DNA of 64,000 nucleotides from Struthio camelus. Its lineage: Eukaryota > Chordata > Aves > Struthioniformes > Struthionidae. The notes under the pieces are model-generated. The model made no database searches, was not told where the DNA came from, and saw only the letters and a program-made list of their open reading frames with translations. A program made the translations under genes and the position numbers. The stretch lies in the NCBI RefSeq assembly GCF_040807025.1, contig NC_090946.1:78924641-78988640 (forward strand). Direction: 5' to 3'. Positions 25,401 through 37,758 of the stretch are shown piece after piece (within the stretch, counting starts at the first letter, position 1; each line of letters begins with the position of its first letter).

Positions 25401-27419
25401 CCCATGGTTGCACCCCTGCACATCACCAAGGAGAAGAACAGCCTCTTCTCTGGCATGCTGCTGGCAGCACTCAGCTGCTCTGCGCAAGCCAGAGAGCAGG
25501 GACCAGTGACAACCTCGGCACGTTCACCACCTCAGCGAGGTTGAAGGCCTCAACCTTCCTCTGCCTGAGCATTTGAGCGTTGAGGTCCAGGAGCCAAGCT
25601 CCAAGGCTTACAACAGCAGAAGAACAGCAACACCCATAGCCTTTCCCACTTTTGCCCTCTGCCTCATAATGGTTGTGGGTTTCCATTTCTCGCTGGTGTG
25701 AAGTTTGGTAGAAGGTATAGGAAGCGTCTTGCAGCATACGGTGGTCTAGGGAGTAACCTGGCCAACCAGATGACAATCATGCAACCACCTAGGATTGCGG
25801 TAGGTCTTGGCTGCTTTGTACTTGTAGCTCTAAGTAGATCTTAGACCACAGCAGCCTGGATTCAGTGACTCAGATGATGTCCTACGTTCCTAAAAGCAGG
25901 GTCAACAGAGGGCCGAGAGGACTTGCTTCTGCAGATCTTGTAGGCACCGCCATGGGTTATGTGATTAAACAGCAGCATGGAGTCCGCAAAGCTGTCAATC
26001 CCATACCTTTCACCGGCACTTAATTCACAAAAAAAAAAGTCACACCAACCCTTAAAAGCTTTGGAGCTTTATTTCTCATAGCTGCAATAATACTTACTTA
26101 CAATGTGGACTCTAGTTGCTTTTTATGTAACTGCTGCTCTTAATCAGCTCAGTATTAGCAGCTCTAACTTGCTCTTGCTTGATTTATTTTATTTTATTTC
26201 TAAAACAAACATAGCTGTACAATCATCTCTCTGATTTCCCAGCTTTTATGCCACTCCACTGAGGCGCTTTAAACATCTCATTTATCTCCCATACGTTGGA
26301 AAATTACGACCCCCTCCTCTCCAAAACAAATAAGCAAGCAAAAAAACCTCCAGCTAAAAATCTCCACAGTTGGAAAGTGTTGATTTAAGCAATAACCCTG
26401 AAACAAGATAGCGAGAGACTGGAACATGAAACCAGAGTTTTTTCCTTGCACAGATTGAGCTCTAAGGCTGTTTACATCAAATGTTGGCTTGTTCCAAGAC
26501 AGCACCTATTTCTGGGCTGTGAAACTGGAAGGAAGCAGAGTGTAATGTATTTTTCGGTCTTTTGAGGAAGGCTGCAGTGGTGCATTTGTTGTAGCGCACA
26601 CTTCCCTCTCCTTCTCCCCTTCCTGTCCGCTTGCACATCTGCAATCGTGCAAGGGGAGCTGATGGCAGTGGAAACAATCTAAAGTATCGGGCTTTAGTCC
26701 GATAGGCTTTAGCTTCCCTTTTGGAAGGGACGCTCACATTAACGTTTTTTATGATCTGTATCATTTATGGAAAAAAAAATATCTCTAGTTTGACTGATGA
26801 TTTAAGGACAATGTCTGTTACTGGTTGATGGTGTTTGCTGAATACAAAGGACTGTAGATAAGAAGAGTATCTACACTTTTTGCACTAGTGAAAGCAACGT
26901 TATGCACCAACGTCCTATTCTGTTTTGCTAATTGCGTAATTCATTGAATACAAATAATGGCTTTTTTTTTCTTTTGACGTTTTGGATTGCCCTTTAAGAC
27001 TTTTCTTAACCTCTTTCCTACCTAATGTAATCATAGAGCATCCATTCTTTATGGTATAGTATGCAGAACTGCAATGGGAAACTTTTTCTTCCCAATTATT
27101 GAGCATTTGTTATATATAAATCAGCAACTCCCATTTTGTCAAGAATAAAAGGGACAATATATCCCTTTTTAGTATTATCTCCAACCTTTAGCTTTTTCAG
27201 TCTGCAACGACATTTTCATTCACCCACAAAAATCCATGCAAAAACAATGCCGGAAGAAAACCGTACTAAAAGATGCACCGCTTCCCTGTTAGCACGCAAT
27301 GAGTTTGAATTCTTTAATTCCAGCTAACCTACAAAGGCTGAAGTAGGTTCGGCTGTACTTCAACGATCAAACCCAGCAATTTCACACTTTTCACTTGAAA
27401 ACATAAAGCAGACATGAAA
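22421..27419. other. Noncoding DNA, nothing recognised
   Basis: Mixed unique sequence with overlapping frames on both strands (22498-24183 and 24870-25776) that lack family motifs. No repeats beyond short A/T runs were recognised. Confidence 0.5.
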
Positions 27420-27900
27420 GTCTCCTAGGCGCTGTCGGGGGGAGAAATAGTTATACATCGAAACCCTCCATTCTGAAATGTAAATAAGCACACAAGCATG
27501 TTGCTACATATTTTTACGGAAGCAATTACAAACAGCCTTATCAGCAGCCGCGAAGTCGGCAATGCACACATTACTTATCCGTTGTGCCCTCTGCTGGATA
27601 GAGTACACAAGGCAAGCAATATTATTTCCAATTAATTTTTGGCATCATCACTTGGCATCTGCTTTCGGAATGCAAAGCGTGAAATTTGTAGTAGCAGGTT
27701 TAATATTTGATCCAGCCAAAAAATATTTTTGCTACAAGGACTTACCTTTGGTAGTGTTTTCCTCCCCCCGCTCCATGTCGTTTCGCTGCCACCGAGCCTT
27801 GTTTACGGTCCAAACTAAAAAATCTGCCACCAAACGCCATACGTGGCAGGAATAATTTCACGCTGGGCAAAATTTGTTTCATTTCACATCCTGTAAGAAT
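27420..27900. promoter_or_regulatory. Candidate conserved noncoding block
   Basis: Even, repeat-free sequence carrying several homeodomain-type words (CCAATTAATTTTTGG near 27629, ATTACTTATCCG near 27570). It stands out from its neighbours as enhancer-like. It lies in the flank where OTX2 elements would be expected if synteny holds. Confidence 0.3.
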
Positions 27901-30900
27901 AATTACTTAGCATAATGCCGCTTAAACTGCATTTCTAGCTGCAAACATTAAGGAAATGGGAAAAGCCTAGCTCCTGTTGGGGAGAAAAAAGGGTTTTTCA
28001 GGGTCACTAGGGTTCCTTAAAACCAGTCTCTGTGAACGTCAGGGACGGCAAGAAGGATTAAAACGTTAGAAACAGGACGTCGCTGAATGGAAGAAGAGAC
28101 AAAACCCAACGTTTGCAATGGTATTGGAGGTCATTCACGCGCTGCCTTCAGAACAGGTCCGACCCCAAGGACCACGGGACAAAACACCCTGCCCGCGCGT
28201 CGCACCTCCCCTCCGCGAGCCTGCCAGGCCCTGGGCAGCGCTCACCGGCCACCCCTCTGGGCATCGAGATATATAACCTCCGAGGGAGGCGCTGACCTCC
28301 TTTCTTGGCCCTCACAAGAAAAAGGGGAAGATTCCCTTTTATTTATAGTCAGAATTATTTATGGGCAATTCCTATTCCATTATTCAGGTCAGGCTTACCT
28401 GTAAAAAAGGACTTGTTTTTCCTAGGAAAACCAAACTGCACCCGTCAATCACATCCACGAATGGAAAGGTCTGGTTAAATTAGCTCAGTTAAAATTAAGG
28501 ATCGAAACTACAACTGTGGGGTGGGTTTTTTTTGTTTTTTCATCCAGTTTTCTTGATTCCAAACCACAGTTTGAAATCAAGTAGCAAATTTTTACTTTTT
28601 CTTTCCCAAATGTTGACAAGGAATAATCACTTACAAAGAGCCTCTCTTGGGAACTACTTTATTTCCCTCGTTTTTCATCCGGCGGTGACAACACTAGTAT
28701 ACCCCAAAGGATCCTGACGCTCCTCAAGGTCTGTGTGACTCTTCCTCATCTCCACGTAAAATCCACTCTTTGCTCTACGGCGGGGACGTAGGATTTGGAC
28801 TAACTTGGACTGATGAACACAAATTCCCTGATGACCAGTATGTGCGTGCCAGTCCAGTTTCATTCAATCTGGCAAAAGGCAAAATCTCAGATTTGTTAAA
28901 AGTGGAATCAGCAAGATCGCTGGATGTGGACTGTCAGTCACAGCGCGCTATGTCAGAGCACACCTCCATCGGTTTGAATAAAGTTATTCCACTTTATGCT
29001 CGTTCCTTGTTTTCTCTCCTTTTGGAACAGGGCTTTTCTGAAATATCACGTTTGAATCTAACAGCAGCGTCAAGAGGCTGGAAGGCTACTCTTTTTGGAG
29101 AAAAATGATAAACTGTGACAATTGGGGTGCACAAGCCCTTCTTCTGGCCTGAAACAGAGGCAACAGATCCTCCCTGGGGAAGCTTTGTGAGCAGCAACGT
29201 TCTTCACGTGCCATTTTTTTTTAAGTGGCTTTGCTGCTAAATGAAAGCCTGAGACAAAAAAGAGCAATAAACAAAAGGCCCAAAAAGCATCCAAAGGAGG
29301 CAATGCTCCTCTTCTCCTTCTCCGTGCTTTTCCCAGGAGTTCGGCAAGCTGAACTGGTCTCCTGAAGGCGGCAGGTCCCCTGAAGGGATGAGGATGTGTT
29401 GCTAATGGAGGGAAGGCCGGCCTCGTATGGTGCATGGAAATGCCCTCCTCAAGGCCACCTCAGCTCAGGTTTAACTGCACGGACGCACCAGAAGCCCCCT
29501 GAGACACCCGACCTCCTCGGCACAACAGCCATGATGTGGGGACGCTCATAGCTTTGAGTGGAGCCACCAAAGACAAACCTGGCTCCGCTCGCAGGGGCTC
29601 AGCTAAAGCCAAGAGAAAGCCAAAGGGCGCTTGGGGGCCTAAAAGCCCAGTCGGTTCTTGCAGAAACCCCTGGTTTACCGAGCCCTGGCAGGGGGAAGGC
29701 TGGTCTGGGGTTAGCGCTCGCTTTAGCTTTGTCAGGCAGATCCAAATTAAACAGACTTTTAGAGGGTACTGACAATGATGTCTTCATTTGATATCATGAT
29801 CGTTGCAGCAGCTTTAGCTGCGTGTTTGCTCATGTAATGATGTGCCAAGCCCTCGTCCTTCCAGCGTTCCCGGCATCCCCTGGAAACGGGACGCGGTCGC
29901 TGGGGAGGGCTCGTCGGCCACAAACACCAGGGCCGTTGGGGCTGGGGAGCCATGCCGGTGTTGTGAGCAGGCACGAGCATGGATCCAGGTGGGCAATGCT
30001 GGCCTGAAGATGGGGGCCTCATTCAGTGACTTTCCCAAACGTTGAGGCTGGGAAACACAGCGAGACGATTCAGCGCTCTAAACCTATGACCTGGTCTTTC
30101 TCAGGCCTGGTGGACCAAGAGATTTTCACTTACCAAGCATGAAAGCCTCCTATGATCTGGCCGAAGTTTCACTCTTTATTTAACATTTGCAAAAGGGGCA
30201 GGTGGGGACAGAGAGCAATAGGTGCATTCAAATTAATGCAATAGTCAACAAAACCAATTTTAAAAAGTGACTTACGTGAGAACATGCAAGTACCTCCACA
30301 GCGAGATACATCCTGGCTATAAATAATTTCTCACGAAGTCTGGGATTGAATTCAGGCAGCTTCCCACCGCAGGACTCACCCCCCAGGCATATGGGAACCC
30401 CAGGACCTCTCTGCTCAGCACGCGAGCGGTTGCAGATCGCCAAGAACAACTTTGCCACGTTACAAAACATCTCCCACCCTGCCTCTGGAAGACCAGCCCT
30501 CGAGTGGGTTTTGGTAATGTCACATACGCATAGCAGACATGCAGACTTCAACTCTGTCTCAGGACCGATTGCGCCATTTGGTGTGTGGCTCCATGATTCT
30601 CCTTTAAACAGCAAATATAAGTCACCAACATCTTCACCAAGGACAAGCCCAACAATTTACCGGTTGCCTGTTTTTTTTTTTTTTTTTTAAACACTGCACT
30701 GAATCCCAATGGGATTTTTCGGTTTTGTTTTAATGGCAAACCAAGAATTCGCTGATCTTCCCCGTGGCGAAGTTACTTTCAAGTCAGTGAAAGTTCTTGG
30801 CCCATGATTAAAAGTCTTTGCCAATTAGCACTCAACAACTTCAATTCATTCCCCTCCCCCCCGGTTCAAGATGAGTAGGAACCTAATAAGGCTGTGATAA

Positions 30901-31109
30901 AAGGGCAAAAGGCACCGAGTACCCAAAGGGGATTAATGGGCTCTTCCATTTATTTGTCTTCCTAACAGCTGAACTGTTACAACTATTGACAGTCTTCAAA
31001 CGGCCCCGCGCTGAACCCTGCCCGCCGCTCCGGGCTCCAATGGACATCTTCAGATCCCCAGACCCAAGGGGCAAGGGCTTCCCCCTGTGTGATGCCAAAA
31101 CCAACAAAG
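27901..31109. other. Noncoding DNA with moderately CpG-rich patches
   Basis: Patches at about 28140-28290 and 29850-29960 have several CpG but are short. A T18 run lies at 30671-30688. Frames at 28087-30690 are overlapping and unrecognised. Confidence 0.4.
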
Positions 31110-31520
31110 CCCCGGGGATCAGGTAATGAAACTTCAGCTTTTCCCCCTTTGAGATTTATTTACTGGCAGCTGACAAGGGGCAAATTCAGCTCGAATTGTG
31201 TAGTCAAGGCCCTGTCAAGCCTTCAGAGGCACCCTTATGTCGAATCACCTTCCTGACTGGCATGTCGCTGAAAAGCCCTCGGCGCTGGTCCTTAACAGCT
31301 CCCGACATCACAAAGGACACTCCAGACAGATGCCTACATGGCATCCTGCAGCATTTTAAAAGAGAATTAGTGGTTTTAATTATGGTCGTCGGCTGAAAGG
31401 AAACCATGCAAGCTCCGCAGGAGACCTTTGATCAAACCCTTTTGCTAGCACAATGCCGCGGAACTGTGACTATTCCTAGCAAGGGGCCTTTTCTCGCTGA
31501 ATGACTCACCAGTGATCTTT
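31110..31520. promoter_or_regulatory. Candidate enhancer-like conserved block with a TCF/LEF palindrome
   Basis: A repeat-free block containing a CAGCTG E-box (about 31167), TTTTAATTATGG (about 31374) and CCTTTGATCAAA at 31425-31436, in which the TCF/LEF consensus can be read on both strands. Function is inferred. Confidence 0.35.
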
Positions 31521-32260
31521 GAATGCAGACAAGTTCCTAGCCCTCCCTCTTCATTAGCGAGCATTTCTATACAGGCCCTATATAGTGCGCGGAGTCTAGG
31601 AGCTATACAATTGGGGGGAAAAAAGAATCCCTACAGATTCTGGCCTCTACTTAGGAAGTGCTGAAGGACTCTGAGTGACTTTATTCATTAAAACAGGTTG
31701 CTATTAATTAACTGTCATAATAAAATAAAGAACTATTATTTGCATTTCTTAGTGCACTCCCTTTAGTAATATGTATAAAAGATGCTTGTAACAAAAATGA
31801 ATTTATAAGGGAAAAAAAACTCTCAAAGTCTCCCTCCCCCCCCCCCCCTTTTTTAAGGTTTAGGCAGCAGGAGTCTGACTAATTATTAGGACCAGTTCTG
31901 CAAGAGAACAAATAGAGGTAAAACACAAATATGAAAGTAATTAGGAAAATGCAAAATCCTGTTTACTTGGCAACCGATTCATGCAACTGAGACTAACGAA
32001 GAGCAAATCAGCTTTGCTTGTTTGATAAACTTAAGGGTGCCACCTAAGAGGAGCTGATAAAAATTAAACTTCTGCCAGCATCCCTCAGCACTGCCTTTTA
32101 GCGAACAGGCTTAGAAACATCCATGCAACTGCTTCGTATAAAAGCCCCAGCAAATCTAATTTGAACAGATTCACCGAGAGGAATTTTGTTAACTTCTGCC
32201 TCTGTTAAATATTTTCACCTATGCAATCTGGCATCAATGATATCTTCAAGCCAAACATGC

Positions 32261-32298
<38 letters not shown>

Positions 32299-34408
32299 TA
32301 TTACACACATCCACAATTCACAGGGACACAGAGAGCGTGAATGGAACAATTCCAACTATATCTGCTTTCACCCCCTAAAAAGCATCACGTTTCCACTACT
32401 GTTCACACCTGGGAACGCATTTGTCTGTGGGAAAATTCCTCCCTAGTTTGCATTGCTACTTACTACAGTATATTATGATACATTACTTGAGGCAGACTGC
32501 AGGCTTAGATACTTTTGTGCAGCCCCTCTTTTCTCCCAAGTAGATAGTGGAATCCACAAAAGCTTCCAATTATTTCAAGACTATACAGCTAAGGAGGGGC
32601 ATCTAATCAAGATAAAGAAAACCCTTGGCTCAGTATATTTGCTTGAATGGATTTTCAATAATGCAGGTAACAAAAGCATTCAAAAATTGGATTCCTAATG
32701 CTTTTCTGCTAGGCTGAAGGACTGATTCTGAGAAGGGAGAAGAAAGCCAGCCATGAGAAAGCCCCACAGAGGAATGTATGATATTCTCTCGCTCTGTACA
32801 AACACTTTTACAGGAATTGACAAAATGGAAGAGATTTAAGTGAGGCACGGTCCACCTGAAATGTAGCCGATGATTGCAAGACAAAGAGCTAAAATGACAC
32901 CTCTGAACGCTCCTCTTCATTCTCTGCCCTCTGCTTCTGTGGCTGTACAGCCCAGAACCCATAGGTTTAGCTTTTATTACGCATTTCTCATCTGCTGTTT
33001 GTCTGAGAATTGCCTACAAAAGACCAGGAGGAAATTGCTCTGGAAATCATACTATGCAAAATAAATCAGAATGAGAGGGAGAAAAATAAAGAACGTTCTC
33101 TTGTAACCCAGAGACAGAGATTCCTAGACAGAAGCTTGACTTTTATATATAAGACAGCGTTCGGTGAAAGCCATTACGGGAAACTAGCACTTAGAGGGGA
33201 CAAAAAAAGAATACAGGTCTACTGTTAAAGGCATCTATTAGGATTAATAACCCAGCAAACCCAAATCTGCACAAATGTGGGCAAAGTAGAGATCACGCAC
33301 GGCGCTCAAACTAGACTGACATTGACGTGACAGAGCACGCAGATGTGACACCTTCCACTCCTGCACAAATTGTGTTTTACTCTTCCAAGCGTCTGGAAAC
33401 CTTCCAGGAGGTGCGTCTCCATAACTTGATCTTAACAGAAGTACCTCCTTCTTCTCTGAAAATTATACTAACCCAAACGCAATCCTGGTTTGGCAGCAAT
33501 TTTTCTTGTTTAAAAAATCTAGGCTGAGCTCTCATGGAACTATGAAGCTAAGTATGGAAAATCTAACAATCACACATTACCATTAATAATACCAAGGAGA
33601 CTTTGACGTTTGTTTTAAGCCTTTGAAGGACATGTTGATCAACAAAACATGTTGAAAGATAGACATGTTATTTCAGGTCGCTTTTTCTGAAAGCAGAACG
33701 GGCCGAGCCTTACACAGCTGAACCCCTGGGAACCAAGTCACTAGGCCTTCAGGATGGACGTGGCGACATGGCAGAGAAGAGCACTACCAGCTTGCGTAAT
33801 AAGATGCCACAGCGTCAGCGCTATGAGCCACGTGGAAGCAATCCACTGACCAAGCTGATCTCCTTTCCCCAGTGCAGGACCTCTGCACCGTGGCCTCTCT
33901 GTCAGACTGATGCAGTCCAGGAGACGCCACACTACTCCCCATGGTGTCACGGTGGTCTACAAAGAAAAATGAAAGTTGCTTTCCTGCTCTATGAATACTG
34001 GTATTCTATGCTGGGATAAACTTCATTGCAGCAATGCAATGAAAACAACCTTCCCCGCAAAGCAAGCAAGGCTGAAAGAGCTGGGTTTATATTTACTCTA
34101 CCGTCTCATGCTAGCGTCACTCCATCCATCCCCGGGCAGGTTGTGCCTGCAGCAGTCCCCTGTACAGGTGCACCCAGGTGACATAGCGTGTTCAGTAGCA
34201 CGCCTTGGTTGACCTGACGAAAACTGGCCTACTCACACCGCCACATGACCTTAAAAACACACAGGTTCAATACAGCTTAAAGAAAATGTCTGCAGAAGAT
34301 CGCGTTGCTCAGTAACAGAAGAAACGTTTAAAGAATAAATACATTTTTTGCATCTATACAGGATGCAGTACACAAAATGAAAAATCTTCACAGTATTACA
34401 GACTCAAC
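31521..34408. other. AT-rich noncoding DNA downstream of TMEM260
   Basis: Includes a C13 run (31836-31848) and a CA microsatellite. The remainder is unique-looking AT-rich sequence. No exon convincingly belongs to TMEM260 or another gene. Confidence 0.5.
32262..32295. repeat. (CA)n microsatellite
   Basis: Uninterrupted CA repeat of about 34 bases. Confidence 0.97.
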
Positions 34409-34429
34409 AGTTTTCTTTAAAAGAAAACT
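34409..34429. repeat. Perfect 10-bp inverted repeat just past the poly(A) signal
   Basis: AGTTTTCTTT at 34409-34418 and its exact reverse complement at 34420-34429, with one base between. It sits about 22 bases beyond the TMEM260 AATAAA, where pausing or 3' processing elements occur. AT-rich palindromes also arise by chance. Confidence 0.5.
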
Positions 34430-34450
34430 CTTCTTTTTTACACCTGGTAT

Positions 34451-34679
34451 TTTATTTTGCTATGCGCTTTCCCCATACAAAACAATACAAAATGTTCATT
34501 TGGCAATGACAATTGAAGAACAAACAACAGCCTGTTTCTACAAAGGTGATCAAGTTTGATATCTTCTTTGCTAATATTTCTGTCACCTTTTAAAGCCATT
34601 CTCATATTGTTAATGACCAATTCGATTTTATCTCCCGACTTCCAAATTCTGGCACTTCAGAAAGCACATCAAACAGGCT
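34451..34679 (-). other. TMEM260: TMEM260 3' UTR with one AATAAA
   Basis: After the stop the minus strand runs AT-rich without another strong frame. The only AATAAA on this strand before 34300 is at 34456-34451, 224 bases past the stop. Cleavage would fall near 34430-34440, followed by a T-rich stretch. A distal poly(A) site further left cannot be excluded. Confidence 0.6.
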
Positions 34680-34955
34680 CTATACAGCTTGCTGCTTCAG
34701 ATCTTTTTTCTTCATTTTCCTCAGCACCTGCAGTTCTTTCTTCAGGTGTTTTACAGCCTGCAGAATATCTTGTCGCTGGGGATCGTCCTCTGCTTTCTCA
34801 GTGTACAGAAGGAAATGTTTAATAGTTTCAGAGAGCAATGCTTCAGGATCCACATCCACCCGGTGGAGACGCAGCATCCTTTCACAAGCTATTGCATAGT
34901 TTTTGTGCCAGTTCACAGGATGCTTTGGATGAGAGTTGATAATTTCTTTGTATGA
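34680..34955 (-). CDS. TMEM260: TMEM260 last coding exon v13 with stop
   Basis: 276 bases: 91 codons and a TAG stop at 34682-34680. Acceptor tcctttaacag ends at 34956. It reads [43 protein letters not shown], then a Lys/Leu-rich amphipathic helix ending [10 protein letters not shown]. The helix is probably soluble. The tail is a few residues longer than the human end and richer in lysine. Confidence 0.96.
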   Translation of the reverse strand, partial: SYKEIINSHPKHPVNWHKNYAIACERMLRLHRVDVDPEALLSETIKHFLLYTEKAEDDPQRQDILQAVKHLKKELQVLRKMKKKDLKQQAV

Positions 34956-36027
34956 CTGTTAAAGGATAAAAGAAAAAAAAAAAGTACAAGTTAATTAAAT
35001 GAGTGGAAAACAGTTCTTAATAGTACTTTAAAACTGTCTGTAGTTTTTAAAAGGACGGGTGTTATTTAGATGCCCAAATCCAGAGTCCGAACATTTCTGA
35101 AACTCCCTGTTTGCCATGCGGTGTGCAATAGCGTGAATCCAAAACCCAACAGGGGACTAAAATGTTTCTAAACAAATAGCTACTCTAGGAAATGAAACAT
35201 TACAGGTGATCGAGATAACCTCCCTGCATATTATGCACTTCCCCAAGAGAGATGTTATACCGGACTAGGGAAAAGAGATTTCACTGCAGTGCCTGGAAAA
35301 ACATTTACTCAATATTTCAGGAGATCAGGATGTCTTCTGCAGGATTTAAGCAGTCTGTTGACTTCAGAGGGAATATTCATAAGCTCAACATCAGGCAGAC
35401 GCCTGCGAACTTTGCTGAACAGAACAGCAAAAAAATCACCATGAAGTAGGCAAGAATTTAAAGGAAAATATTTGTTGACTGTTTGCTGGGGTATAAAACA
35501 TTCTTCCTCTCTGCTGACACACACTGATCGTTTTGTACATCCGTTGGCATCTCTGGCAGTACGATATTTCCAGAGATACCTACATTAGCCCGTGTGTGTC
35601 ATTCTTTGGTGTGAAATGCAGCAGAATTAATCTGCAGTGAGAAGACTGTCGGATTTTACACTTGCTGGCTCGGATGCATGACTATATAATGACAGAGGGG
35701 ACAAGAGCAGAGAGGGGACGTCAGGACAAGCAATCTCTTGGCATGGGTTTGGAGCCCAACACAGACAACATAATTATAGCAAAAGCAGAGTGTTGACTGG
35801 TTAGCTTTTGGCATCCTCCGTGATCGAGAGGGCAAGTAGGGATGGATAAAATCCCTGAACAAATCTCTTTGAATCTGCTGCGCTCCTGGTTTGGATGAAC
35901 AAGGAAGAATGCAGATTACAGGACTGCCTACCTGTGTGGAAACACCATGATATTTCTATGGAGCTGAGAAATTTAAAAAATGAATGGCAATTGCAGGGGG
36001 AATTCATAACCAAAATATGTGACTTAC

Positions 36028-36118
36028 AGCGTACGCAAATGTGTAAAGTTGTGATTTTATTTCTGCAGTCACACTGGCAGTTTCTGCAAGGTCAAATATA
36101 AAGAAAGCTGTTTTCATC
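36028..36118 (-). CDS. TMEM260: TMEM260 coding exon v12
   Basis: 91 bases: one base and 30 codons, ending in phase 0. Acceptor cttgttttcctag ends at 36119; donor GTAAGT starts at 36027. It reads M-K-T-A-F-F-I-F-D-L-A-E-T-A, then a helical stretch IKSQLYTFAYA. It aligns with human MKTPFFIFNLAETA and AQLYAQAYD and begins the C-terminal helical repeat region. Confidence 0.95.
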
Positions 36119-36555
36119 CTAGGAAAACAAGAAAAACATCTATTATAACAACTCCTTAGGCTGACTAGGTCACATCACATGATTACACACATCTTCAACA
36201 TGTCCATTAAGCTCTTTAATCATACAGGAGAGTACACAAGCTGTGCGTCTGTTTAAGTCTGCAGCAAAACAAATTCCTTTCCATCATATATTTTCTCACT
36301 CTATAGCCAAACTACTGCCTGCTTCTTCAAGACACACTGCCCAGAACATATTAGTTAAAAATAACCACCACCTTCCTGAAGGATCTACCAGAGGCAATGC
36401 ATTGCTGATCTCATTCTGCCAGTGTTTTCCTTTTAAAGCTTGGCACATTTAGATCCAATACACCAATGTGCCATCAATGCCCACTTTGATGTGTATTCCA
36501 CACCACTGAGTTGGCATCGTGTCCTGACTATTGGGGGAAAGCAAAGGAACATCAC

Positions 36556-36609
36556 CTGGCTTGCCACATCTCCTCATTCGCGACAGCTTCCCAGGAAGAG
36601 GGCTTGAAC
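36556..36609 (-). CDS. TMEM260: TMEM260 coding exon v11 (54 bases)
   Basis: 54 bases: one base, 17 codons, two bases. Acceptor aattcctgtttag ends at 36610; donor GTGATG starts at 36555. It reads F-K-P-S-S-W-E-A-V-A-N-E-E-M-W-Q-A, with Arg codons split at both ends, matching human FDPSSWESVANEEMWQA. It is too short to stand out as an open frame and was found by homology. Confidence 0.95.
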
Positions 36610-37581
36610 CTAAACAGGAATTAAAATAAAATTCAGCCACTGGATCCACGTCTCTGCATTTCACCCATTGCACAATCATCCTTTCTAACTCTAGCAGCTA
36701 CAGACCTCCCGAGCAGAAAAAATTATGTCATGAAGCCTATGGCTCTGACAGCAAGGAATTCAACTGATCCTTAGTCACTCATAAAACTTTTTCTTCTTTC
36801 TGGATAGGAGTCATCTATGGTATGTTACATGCCTCACAGTAGCCCAGCTATTCTCCAAGTGGGAGAGATGCTTTTTATCATCCAGTCAGTTCAGTTTATC
36901 ACACACACAGTTTTGGATGTCCCATGCCCTCAATGTCTTTTTGGCCCCTGACAACAGGGAAAACATCAAGTTTTAAGATCAGAATTGGACCTGATATTCA
37001 ACTCGAAATGTCCTCTCTACTCTTAATACTAACAAGAATAGTACATGCAGATTTCTTATATATTTTTAAACACAAAACACTATCATTACAGCTTATGCTT
37101 AATTTTCTTAAAAAAATAAAATAAAAAGCTGTTTTGTTTTAAATTTGGCTGCAATTCACCTAAGCATTTTCACCTGTACCTCAGAAACACCCTTACTCAG
37201 CAAAGGTATTTACTCACATTCATAAATCCAGTGTCTACAAGAGCATTTGTGAAGGCCCCCAAGTCCCCTGGAACAGAATCAGCCCCAGTACTTGTGCTAG
37301 AACATCCTGCTGAACCAGGACCACGAAGCTCAGAGAAACAAAGAACAACCACTCTACTTCTGGACAAGAAGAGCGTTAAGAGTCGCAACCCAGTCATGTC
37401 AATGCTATAGGTGGAACTGGACAAGCCAACAGTCATAGGAGTTGCCCAAACCCCAGCAGTCGCTGTTCCACCAGCCCTAGAGGGGAAGGGTTAGGTACAG
37501 TGGCATTGCAGTGGATGTGGTTACGCTGCTGGCAGAAGAATTATGAATAAAAAGGAACAGAGTCGTGTCTATGCCTTGTAC

Positions 37582-37758
37582 CTTCCATAGTCTTCAGTCC
37601 AGTTATAGAGACTTCTTGTAAGACGAATCCACTCTCCTGGGTCAAAGACAACTTCAGAAGGAACCAACTTTTCACAAGTACCCCATGGCCAAAGCAAATA
37701 GCTCTTTCTCCACGTTGAGTCCCCTTCATGAAGACCTATGCAGACAAACACTTCCTTA
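37582..37758 (-). CDS. TMEM260: TMEM260 coding exon v10
   Basis: 177 bases: one base, 58 codons, two bases. Acceptor ggttttttggcag ends at 37759; donor GTACAA starts at 37581. It reads [20 protein letters not shown]-like [13 protein letters not shown], then [17 protein letters not shown]. It carries the conserved N-W-T glycosylation sequon and the HEGD and WPWG motifs. Confidence 0.97.

Noticed and set aside
34689..34955. Plus-strand open frame over the last TMEM260 exon
   Set aside because: Antisense shadow of a securely identified coding exon.
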